From Mya arenaria (Eukaryota > Mollusca > Bivalvia > Myida > Myidae), in NCBI RefSeq assembly GCF_026914265.1, contig NC_069136.1, positions 17,723,228 through 17,787,227 on the forward strand: a DNA stretch of 64,000 nucleotides, read 5' to 3'. This document shows positions 24,989-36,000 of this stretch, one piece after another (position 1 is the stretch's first letter; every line of letters begins with the position of its first letter). Both the position numbers and the translations under genes were made by a program. The notes under the pieces are model-generated. The model saw nothing but the letters and a program-made list of their open reading frames with translations. It was not told the DNA's origin and did not search any database.

Positions 24989-25419
24989 AAAAGACCGTCG
25001 GCTGGCGTTAGTGTTCAAAGTTTAAACGCGTGTTGTTGTGTAAAACTGTTTCAGAATGGGGAAAAATCCATAAGATAAACTATGTATACATTTGTGTATT
25101 ATTTGATTGTGATGTTTTCCATGTTTAAATCAAACTATACTGTATGTGATAATTGTCCTCAATGCAACTAGTTCATCTGTATATGCTATATACTCGAAGG
25201 GAGGCATTTCCACCAAGTATAAATATGTTTTGAATATTTATTGCTCGATCTTGCCGTTTTTCTTTTTTTGCTTCAGTTATTATTAACTTAAAACTCACAT
25301 TTCAAGTTACCAGATATGCGTCAAATGCCACCAAATCGCACGAGTAAACAAAAAAATCAGGGGGAGGACCCCCCGCTAAAAATGGGAGTACTTCAATTCG
25401 GGTTCCAGCTACGCCCCTG

Positions 25420-25755
25420 GTTTATACTTGAATGTAAACGTTTTTTGTACTTAAACATTATTAAATGTATGTTCTTCTTTACCATTTCACTTTCATACCA
25501 ATCATTACAATAACACTATGCTCACGTGATGTTTATCTACAGTCAGTTGGTTATGTGACCGCGAAAACCAATCTTTACCTATGAGATGTGAAAGCTACAA
25601 TAAAGGAATGTTACAGTGCCATTGCCCCATCCCGACATGAAATCAAACGATGAATGAACATTGCAGATGCTTCTGCTTGGTTGATGTATCATGTCATTTC
25701 ACTGCGTGTTATTCGCTTACCATGCATCGTTTGTTGCCCTTTTCGATACCATTAC
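25420..25755. other. Spacer between hAT element and duplicated block
   Basis: No exon of locus B (exons 4-6) and no other gene is seen here. Confidence 0.5.
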
Positions 25756-26704
25756 CAATAACTATTGTAAAAAGGGAGAAACCATATTGGCCTCTGACAT
25801 CAGCACAAAGCGGATCAAACTTCAGGCTGTATAACTAGCAAGTTTCAAGACGATATGATCAAGCATTCTGGTATATAGAGTTAAAAACATTTTCTTAGAA
25901 AAGGTCACCATAATATTGCACTTTAATTACTCAATATCAGCCTTTGTTGAAGAAAATTGAAGCCACACTGTTTGAACAACTGTATGTGTGATCAATGCGA
26001 AACTTCAAAACAAACTTCCAAATAACAAAAGACATAAAATATTTGCATGTTTCAAATACCTTAAATGCAAATTGAAAGAAAATAGTAACAGAAGTTCTGC
26101 AGAGTTACAACTTACAGGAGAGCAACTACACTTTTAAATGGACTAGGCATTAAAGTGTCCAAAACTCGGATGTAAAGTATTTTCTTAAAACAAGCATAGA
26201 TTTGTAAATGCGAGCTAGTATAAGGCCGATAATACATCATTTTACATTATTAAAGAAAAAAACGCAACAATCATGTTGCTGGATCATATGTGTTCCCCCG
26301 TTAAAATAATGCATAATGGTTTCCCAGTTTAAATCATATCTGGTTGATGGTTGATGTAATTAAGTAGTTACATCTGACATAACTTATTATAGGATTGCCA
26401 TAGGGTTATTTAACAAACGACTCTGAAACGTCTTCAAATGGAGGACTTCCAAAGTACGCTTAATCAGTTTATGCCCATTTACAGTCATTCTAGCTAGCAT
26501 TCGCTATATGTGACGTTTTTGTTTTTGTTTTTTAAAAATGTTACGAGTCTTTCTGATAACCCTTAATATAATGTTATCTTAAATTATTCCATATTTCATA
26601 GCATTGACAGTTTTCAAAATATGCATTGAATGTACATATGCTATATTATTTTGGATCGTTCGATTACGGCATAGATCTTTCTTGTTTAGTTTTTTAACAT
26701 ATTT

Positions 26705-27960
26705 ATGCCAATACTATTGATTTTGTCAGGTGCTGAAGAATCAAACCCTGGACCGGACTCCGATAATTGCTTTTCAATTTAACACCAAAATATTCAAAGT
26801 ATCAGATCCAAAATAGACTTTATAAAAAGCAAGTTTATTGGCTTTGACGTTTAGTGTTTTACCGAACCACATCTATCAAATGAAGTCAGTGAAAATATTC
26901 TGCATATTGATAATCAAGAATTCATATTAAGAAAAGGTTACTCGACCCATTCTGTGTTTTTTTTATATATGTCACGACATAGTTAAGACCGATACGCTTG
27001 AACGATTTAGAAAATTATCTACCCGAATCATTTTGGGTCGAATTGAAATACAAAAACATTTATATAGGAACGCTATATCACAATCCTCACTTAACAGTCA
27101 ATTTTTGGGATAGAGCTAATGTTTGCCTTGATAAGGCACATGATTTATGTAACAATATTATATTTGTTTGATATATAAAGGAGGATAAACTAAATCCACC
27201 AAATCTGAGGTTTTCTGATTTTATGGCATTCAGTAACTTACTAAATGTTATCTTTTCCCACACTTGAATAAAAAACTTTACACGGACCTTGTTAGACCTG
27301 ATTGCAGTTTCACAGCACATTAACGTTTTAAATTCAGGCATATTTGAAACGCATCAACTTATAACTGATCGTTGTTGTGATCATTCTCTTATTAAAAGCA
27401 GTTTTCTTTGCTACCAATAGCATCACTAGAAAGGTATGGAACTGTAAACGAGCATATTCTAACGAAATAAATGAATATATTGAAATTACCGACTGGACTG
27501 TTTTGAATAACGGAAATAACGACGAAGATACGAATTGTTTTACTAAATCATTTATAATATTGCTGAGTTATGCATACCTACTAATTGTGCAATTTGTAAT
27601 TCGGATAAGCCATAGTATGACTCTGAAATTAGAAAATTATCTAACAAACATGATAAACTAAACATAAAAGCTACGCCATCAGGAAATTCGTGTGATTGGG
27701 CCAATTATAAAAGAAGTAAATAATAAAATATCAACTATTAGCAAACATGCAAAATAACAATTTCTAGTAACTTAGAGGGTAAACTAATCGAGTTTAATTT
27801 ATGCAATCCACGTCTTTATTTGAAAACTGTTAGATTGATTGTAAAACAAAACAGCAGCAAAGACAATGCAATATATTAACTGCAAAAATTGAAGTATTCT
27901 CATTCATTTACTGGTTCGTACAAAAATGACATTTATTTTCCGATGAGTAAATGGTCGTAA
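26705..27960 (+). mobile_element. LINE fragment copy 1: 2A leader, AP endonuclease, linker
   Basis: A non-LTR retrotransposon fragment. The frame opening at 26705 reads MPILLILSG then AEESNPGP, a 2A-like leader with two changes from the D-V-E core. It is followed at once by an apurinic-type endonuclease region: HQNIQSIRSKIDFIKSKF, CFTEPHLSNEVSE and the FWDRAN segment. Next comes the linker before reverse transcriptase (YDSEIRKLSNK). Stops and shifts interrupt it many times. It ends before any RT domain, at the same point as copy 2. The family looks CR1/L2-like by domain order. Confidence 0.75.
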
Positions 27961-27975
27961 TAAATACGTAACGGG

Positions 27976-28040
27976 GTTAGTAGGTGACCCGATATGGTTG
28001 TCTTTGCCCACATTTATTCCATATCATGTCACTTACAACG
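27976..28040. repeat. Hairpin at the LINE truncation junction, copy 1 (degraded)
   Basis: The left arm GTTAGTAGGTGACCCGATAT is intact. The right arm, beginning CCATATC near 28019, has several changes compared with copy 2. Confidence 0.6.
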
Positions 28041-28059
28041 TATCTTAATATATGGTCGT

Positions 28060-29140
28060 GTATTAAGCGTGTATGTATTGTAATAATACAATGTATAATA
28101 GAGGAAAAACGATTAGCAGCCAATAATTAATAATGATAAATTACCATGTTAAGAGACACAAAGTCATGACTCAATCACGCTGAACAAATGATTTAGAGCG
28201 TACAATCACAGCAGAATAATATGAAGTATAATATAATATCAGCGGTATGTTGATGTTAAAACCCAATGCAAAAGGTGTCATCAATCGGTTGAACCAAATT
28301 ATAATAATGTTGTTCTACATTATTTTGGGACTTTGCGGTAAATCGTTATACCGCCATACAAATAAATATTATATGTTATATTCAAGTTACTATTTGAAGC
28401 TTAACTATGTCATCTTGTTAACAAAGAACAACTAAGCTACACGATACAGATGATATATACTGCAAAGTATGTTTTAGCCAAAACTTGAAAGGTTAAACTA
28501 AGTCACTCGGAAAAAAAAAGATTAATACTTTGATGTTATAAACAATCTCCAAAAGTGGTGAATTCAGAAGGTTACGTATCCATCCGATTCATCCGATAAA
28601 TGGCAAAATCGAAGAAATGTATTAATGAAATTCATATATACAACTGTATTTAACTAAAATAAATATTTGTGCAATAAATGACCTGATACCCTCCCCCCCC
28701 CCCCTCCTGTTTACTTTGCCGTGTGGTAGACGGGTACTCTCTTAGTTGCACCTAGCCAATGTGCGCTCCTACTTATTATGACTAATGCCACATCATGAAA
28801 CGGCTACTGAACACGATCAGTGACTTTCATATCAGCAATATTATATATGAAACACACATTTAAACCAATAAGCAATTTAATAGCATAAATGAGTACTTGG
28901 TTGCTGTTAGGCTATGAATGTCAATTAAGGGGACAAAGTGCATACGCTGTTATACAACAAATATTAATATCTTGTTCAGACACCCCTTTCCACGAAATCG
29001 CGATACGCATATCTGGGCGATCAACCTAATCTGAAATGTGACCAGCGCGATAAATAATAACCTAAATTAATTGACAAATTGGTGAATGACCTTATACAAT
29101 AATGCTTCAAACTGTCCTACTTATACAGCTTTGATTTGGT
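28060..29140. other. Non-coding 3' part of duplicated block, copy 1
   Basis: Homologous to about 33390-34660. It contains a C-rich run at about 28690-28705. No gene is supported. Confidence 0.5.
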
Positions 29141-29149
29141 TTACGTGTA

Positions 29150-29640
29150 TTGTTACCTTTTTATAAAAGAATACCTTTGCGACTGAACTCAAATTAACAG
29201 AGACGGCGAATCGTCTTTGTTTTAACAAAAATGTTCATCAATATTTAAAACCGTACTTGCTTTTATATCGTACGAAAATGGTTTTATTTCTATGTCGTGT
29301 GTTTTGTAACGTTAAATGTATAAACAAGTACCGGGTATCCTCGGTTAATTGATGACCGGGTCCCAGGGTTAAATATGTCTTCCTTTCCATGCCATATTTA
29401 CATTTCTTCTTGTTTGCTTCGAATGCCAAATTTATTTGTGTTTTTTTTTTCTCAAAAACTCCGACCTTTAAATATGCTGGAGCCCTGATATGTTAATAAC
29501 CTTTATGTAAATGTTCACGCCTGGTGACCCTAAATAATTTTGATATCATTTCAAAAAAGATAACCAGTGAAGAGCTTATGAATTTGGTATACAACAGGCT
29601 GTGGGTAAAGTGTTAAGTAGTGTGTGCATCGCGCTACGTG
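29150..29640. promoter_or_regulatory. 5' flank of locus C (presumed promoter region)
   Basis: The 500 bases between the duplicated block and the start codon of locus C. I see no TATA box or other clear element; the promoter role is inferred only from position. Confidence 0.3.
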
Positions 29641-29647
29641 ACGCAAC

Positions 29648-30092
29648 ATGAAGATGGAACAAGTGAACAACAAGGTGGACAAACCGGAAGTAGACAGAAC
29701 AGAGATTATCAGGGATCTCATAGAAGAACAATCGCATGCTTATAGTAATCTCGGCAGTGATTTGACAAGTTCAGAAAAGTGTGATGATATTTTAAAGAAA
29801 ACGGCCATTGATGTTTTAAAACGTGGAGCGCTTGATAAGGCGGTGGTAGATCAAAGCAATTTTTATAAAAACGCCGGGACTACGGAACTAGAACCGAGTT
29901 TTTATGACAACGCGCCGGACGGTGGATGGGGATGGGCGGTGACTTTTGCAGCGTTCATGGTGGGCGTGATTTTGGACGGAATCTCGTTTTCGTTCGGGAT
30001 TTTCTACAGGGAGCTGCTTCAATATTTTGAGGAGAGCAAGAGTCTCACTTCCTGGATTATCTCCGTGTTAAACGGAACCTACATCGGCATAG
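29648..30092 (+). CDS. Locus C coding exon 1 (N-terminal leader, TM1-TM2)
   Basis: Starts ATG AAG ATG, with CAAC before the first ATG. The leader includes EVDRTEIIRDLIEEQSHAYS and AVVDQSNFYKNAG; DGGWGW begins near residue 91. Donor is GTGAGT after ATAG. This is the only copy in the cluster with the leader wholly open. Confidence 0.87.
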
Positions 30093-33000
30093 GTGAGTGA
30101 GTCACGTTCGGTTATTTTTTGAAAATTATATTCCGACAATTCCTATGTCAATTTTAAAGTTAAAAAAATATTTCATACTTTTATCAGTTCTCTTTCTATG
30201 GTTTCATAATGTTTTTCTATATGATAGATACCTTTTTAGCCGACATACTTTTTTCCTGTATCGTTTATTTTGAAAGGCACGTGACGTTCATTTCAGTAAC
30301 GTTTTACTAAGAATATGACACCAAATAATTTGAAATAAAAAGTGTGTTTATACTTTGTTGCAGTTGTGTCATTTGAAATGTTATATTTTTATCTACGGCG
30401 TCCAACACAACTCCCGATACTGCTTCTGTTATTGCTATCACTAGTATCACTATCTACACTAAATTTAATTCTACAACTGCTGCTGCAACCACTTCTTCCT
30501 TAACAAACAAAACGACCTCCACAACCACCACTTCAAGTATATTAAAATTGGCCATACTGAAATACCTTTGTGAATCTTATATGATTTGTTTGTTTTAAAC
30601 AGCTTTATTTTAAAGCCGAACATTTTAAAGGGTTCATTATAGGACAAAGCGATAATAACGTTTTGTTCCAACCAAACCATATCAGTTTGGATTATGGAGT
30701 ACAAAATAAATAAAACTTCGAAAAAGGTCTGAGAAATAATGTTCAGAATCTCATCTCATTGACCTGCATCGTTCGCCTGAGAAATTAGTCCTTTTCAGGG
30801 GTCATGTCAAATCAAACTATCTCCATTTATTTTCTCTTTAAACGTGGAATGAGTGACTACAAAATTGACCTCTGACATCAAAATCAATAAGGGTCATTTG
30901 TTTATTATAAGTATTTCTAATGGGTTTTAGCATTGTATGATAAAGCGTCCGTAAATCGTTTGTTTACAAAATGGGAGAAAACACATTGACCATTGACCTC
31001 AAGACAAACAGGAGTAAGTTACAGGTTATGAAATGTATTACTAGCAAGTTTCAAGATATTATGATCAAGCATTCTGGTTATATAGAGTTCAAAAACAATT
31101 CCTTAGAAAAGGTCATCATAACATTACACTTTAAATGCTCAATATTAGCCGTTCTTGAAGAACAATGAAAGCCGCACTGTTTGAACAACTGTATTTATGA
31201 TCAATGTGAAACTTAGGGTATTTCAAATACCGAAAGTGAAAAAAAAATGTAAATTGAAAGAAATGAAAAACAGAAAGTGCTGCAGAGTTGCAACGCTTTT
31301 TATAGAGCAACAGGAGAGCAACTGCACTTTTAAAGGGACTAGGAATCAAATTGTCCAACACTTGAAAAATACAGTATTCTCTTAACACAAGCCTAGATTT
31401 GTCAATGCGAGCTAGTAGGAGGCCGATAATACAACATTTAACATGATTAAAGTAATAAACGCAACAGTCATGTTGCTTGCTGTATCATAACTTACTGGAA
31501 CCCCATTTTATCTCGAATCGGGAAAACGCAAACACGCATCTAGAATGATCCACAAAATTATACGTTATATTACAAGTATAGATTCCTCGGCAAATTTACG
31601 TTCCTTTTGCCACTTTTAAAGGTTCTTAAAGTTCACAGTATCTTGCTTCTGCAAATTAATGGTTTCAATTTTATGCACTTCTTCTGACGTCTTTTTTCTA
31701 TCAATTCTATTCTTCTATAAGCTCCTGTTCACTGTTTAACGTTTCAGTTTGTCCACATCCCTATGGCAACCGAGTTTTATTGTTGATGTAATTAAGTAGT
31801 TACATATGACATAACTTATAGGATTGCCATAGGGTTAACGCACGTCCCTGTAGAACTTCAAAAATATGCTCAATTAGTTTAAACCCATTACCAGTCATTA
31901 CCGCTAGCATTCGCTGTATGTAACGTTTAAACATGTTACGAGTCTCTCTGACATTTAATATAATGTTATCTTATATGAGAACATATTTCATAGCTTTGAC
32001 TAAATATGCATTGCATGTACATATGATATATTGTATGGATATTTCTTGTTCGTTTAGATATTGATGCCAATACTATTGATTTTGTCAGGTGATGTAGAAT
32101 CAAACCCTGGACCGGACTCCGATAATTGCTTTTTAATTTTACAACAAAATATTCTGAGTATCAGATCCAAAGAGCAAGTTTATTGACTTTCATTTTTTTA
32201 TGTTTTACAGAACCACATTTATCAAATGAAGTCAGCGAAGATTTTCTGCTTATTGAAAATCAAGAATGAATGTTTAGAAAAGGTTACTCGACCCATTCTG
32301 GTGGGGTTTCTTAATGTATGTCACGACATACTTCTGTCCAATACAATTGAAAAATTAGAAAATTATCTACCCGAATCATTTTGGGTGTTGAAGTACAAAA
32401 ATGAAACTTTTTTAGTAATAACGTTTTATCAAAATCCTCACTCAACAATCGAATTTTGGGATAGAGTTAATGTGTCCCTTGATAAGTATGTAACAATATT
32501 ATATTTGTTGGAGATAAAAATGAGGATCAACTCAATCCACTAAATCGGAAGTTTTCTGATTTTATGTCATTCAGTAACTTACTAAATGTTATCTTTTCCC
32601 CAACAAGAATAACGAACTTTACGCGGACCTAGTAAGACCCGATTGCAGTTTCACATCACATTTACGTTTTAAATTTAGGCAACTCGTTATCGTGGTCATG
32701 TTTTCATTAAAAGCAGTTTTCTTTTACCAAAAGCATCACTAGAAAGGTATGGAACTGTAAACGAGCAGTTTTTAACAAAATGAAATATCTTATTAGAATT
32801 ACCGACTGGAATGTTTCAAATAACGGAAATATCGACAAATTTACAAATTGTTTTACTAAATGATTTAATAATATCGCTGAGTTATGCATACCTACTCCTT
32901 ATGCAATTCGTAATTCAACAAAGCCATGGTATGACTCTGAAATTAGAAAATTATCTAACAAACGTGACAAACTAGAAATAAAAGCTACGCCATCAGGAAA

Positions 33001-36000
33001 TTCGTGTGATTGTGTCAACTCTAAAAAAGTAAAAAAAATAAAAAAAAATCAAATATGACTAAATATGCAAAAGAACACTTTTTATGAACTCAGTGGGTGA
33101 ACAGATCGAGTTTATTTCATCCAATCCGCGCCTTTTTTGGAAAATTGTTAGAATGCTTGTAAATCAAAACAGCAGTAAAGGCAATGCAATACCTCTACTA
33201 CAAAACTTGGATAATTCTTATTTATTTACTGATTCGAACCAAAATGGCATTTATTTTCCGATCCCGATAAATAAATGATTGTCGACGTGTTAAATACGTA
33301 ACGGGGTTAGTAGGTGACCCGATATGGTTGTCTTTGCCCCCATTTATTCCATATCGGATCACCTACTAACAACGTGCCTTAATATATGTTCGTATATTAA
33401 GCGTGTATGTATTGTAATAATACAAAGTATAATAGAGGAAACGATTAGCAGCCAATTATTAATAATGATAAATTACCATGTTAAGAAACACAAAGTCATG
33501 ACTCAATTACGCTGAACAAATGATTTAGAGCGTACAATCACAACAGAATAACTTTAAGAAAGTGGAAGAAACTGAGCTACACGATTGAAAAGATATATAC
33601 TGCAAAGAATGTTTTAGCCAAAACCTGAAAGGTTAAACTATGTCGCTCTAAAAAAAAAAATATGATATGATAAAAAAAACTCCAAAACTGGTGAATTCAA
33701 AAGGTTACGTATCCATCCGATAAATGACAATATCAAACAAATATATCAATGAAATAAATAGATACAACTGTATTTCACTAAAAGAAATATTTGTTTATTA
33801 AAGAACCTGATACCCACTCCATCTCCTTTTACTTTCCGGTTGTATAGACAAAAAGGGTATTCTCTTAGTTGCACCCACCCAATGTGCGCTCCTATTTACT
33901 ATGACCAATGTCACATCATGAAACGGCTACTAAACACAATCAGGGACTTTCATATCAGTAAAATGTTGTATGGAACAAAAACATTAAACCAATAAGCAAT
34001 TTAATAGCATAAATGGGTTATATTACTTTGTTGCTGTTAGGCTATGAAGGTCAATTAAAGATGCACTCTTACTCCCAAATATGATTTGAAACAATCTAAA
34101 ATATTGTTTAAATATTCCAAAAAGAATGAATTAATGTCGAAACCAATGGTTCTTATGAAATAAACCATGTTTAGTTTGAAAGAAATGAGCATAAAACACG
34201 GTATTTTTAATTTATGAGACTATAGAAGACCCCAGTAAAGCTTTTAGAATTCACCAATCATTTATTATTTTTGCGCTTTCTGCTATTAAATACACGGTAA
34301 CACTCTTGTTATCATTATTTGATATTAACACTAATGGCATTATTAAGTAAGTAGTATTAGGTTGATCAGTCAAAATTGATGTTTTTATACATGTGTATGT
34401 ACTGATTTTGAGTAATAAAAGTCACTTTAAGGGGACAAAGGGCATAAACGGTTATACAACAGATTATATCTTGTTCAGACACCCCTTTTCCACGAAATCT
34501 CGATAAACATATCTGGGCGATCAACCTAATCTAAAATGTGACCTGCGCGATAAATAATGACCTAAATTAATTGACAAATTTGTGAATGACCGTATACATG
34601 AATGGGTAAAACTGTCCTACTTTTAAAATTTGATTTGGTAGCATTATATTAAAGAATTATTTTTTTTACTCAAACCTTAACCTGAAACCACTAAAATTGC
34701 TAGTAAGGGAAAAGCGAAAGGTTAACTTACATTGTTATGACCAGCCTTGACTGTCAAAAACGTTATTCTTCAATCGACCTTTAACACTTCTTCGCCTTTT
34801 CAAAGGTCCTATAGCGAGTATCCTGGTGACAGTGTCTGGATGCCGACCAGTGGCCATCTTCGGAGCGTTCCTTGCCGCCGTCTCGTTTTTCCTGTGTACG
34901 TTTTTCCCTAACGTTCGCATCATGATCCTCGTATTTGTCCTACTTGGAGGTATGTAGTGTTTTGTTTGGGTCATTTAACAGCTTTTCAAAGACTGCTATG
35001 GATAAATAAAAAGTCATGTTTTACAGATAAGTGTATATTTCATTTATTATTGAGATGACAAGGATATTTGTTTATCCCAGTATAGCATCGTATTTTATTT
35101 CACTCATTATCATAGAACTTCGCCACTAGTAAAAGTGCATTTTTTTCTATTACACTCGTGAAATAAAATACGATATTACACTGAAAATAATAAATATCCC
35201 CTGAGGCTATAATATCTCGGATCAGGTACATATAATCAAGTTAGTTATTTATTATTGTAAAATGTGCAATTCAAACTGCACATAAAAACAACATAATTAT
35301 ATACTAGGTATGTAACTCAGCAAAGCTAAGAACAGTTCGCTTATATATAAGCATTACAGACTGTATCATCAACACAGAGTTTGTACAAATTATTACCATT
35401 TTTAACGAATTTGACACTTTGAAAAAATATTGCTTGGTCTTATTAAAGATACAAAAACAGTAAACTTATAGAGAGAGTTTTTGAGGATATGATATATCAG
35501 AACATATAACAATTCATATCTTGGCCGACTTGCACAAAATTTTGTACAAGAAAAATGCAGTATACCAAAGGCTCTCATATTTAAACTGTTTTTTGAATTC
35601 GTTGAATAAACTTATATTATAAGACGACTTGTGACAGAGACTTCATTAAAAGTACGGGGTGAGTAGGTGACCCGATAGGCGCAGGAAACATTACCGGGTT
35701 CGAGCGATATCGTTTCGAAATAAATGGGGTAATCTTTTGACCAGTCAAGAAGCATTTACCTTTTGCTTTTTATCTTTTTTAGGATTGTTGGGATAGGAGT
35801 GAGGTTTGTGCATTTAAACTGGTTAAAGTCCCCAGTAAAGATACGTTTTACTGACCGTTCCAAGGCGGTACCTAACAATCCTTGATAAATGTACCCAGTT
35901 TTTTATACATATTACGTATGCACTGTGCTGCTTGTGGAGTTTTGTGTTTTTCTTCCATGTCTCTTGTTTGTGATTTTATGATCTATGTCTTTGGCGTTAA

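Larger units (their letters stand above)
23861..25419 (+). mobile_element. hAT-superfamily DNA transposon, internally deleted
   Basis: The left end CAGGCGCGTAGCCAGG and right end CCAGCTACGCCCCTG form imperfect terminal inverted repeats of the well-known CAGGGGCGTAGC type. GTTTA flanks both ends directly, a candidate 5-bp target-site duplication. Inside are a first exon ending HWDEAPSFKFPTR at 24081 and an intron at 24082-24387. The next exon begins YAQGRFQTLQPKYF and continues with a TTF-type zinc-finger stretch (YPWLRYSDGVYCAQC) to a stop at 24686-24688. A separate C-terminal frame, 24758-24988, carries the hAT dimerisation motif (SIATAERSFHTMRRVKTYLR). The DDE catalytic middle is missing, so it cannot move by itself. 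It sits in intron 3 of pseudogene B. Confidence 0.85.
25760..29140 (+). repeat. Direct segmental duplication, copy 1
   Basis: This block of about 3.4 kb is repeated in the same orientation at about 30955-34660. Matching landmarks: CTAGCAAGTTTCAAG (25836 and 31042), the LINE leader (26705 and 32064), the hairpin junction (27970 and 33300), and the phrase TCTGGGCGATCAACCTAATC near 29011 and 34514. It lies just upstream of locus C exon 1. Confidence 0.85.
30955..34660 (+). repeat. Direct segmental duplication, copy 2 (in locus C intron 1)
   Basis: Second copy of the 25.76-29.14 kb block in the same orientation, longer mainly because of a TTAA-flanked insertion at 34059-34426. Small indels are scattered throughout. 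Confidence 0.85.

Noticed and set aside
31131-31388. Frames shared with the copy near 25.9 kb
   Set aside because: Shared because of the direct duplication; frames are not conserved between the copies.
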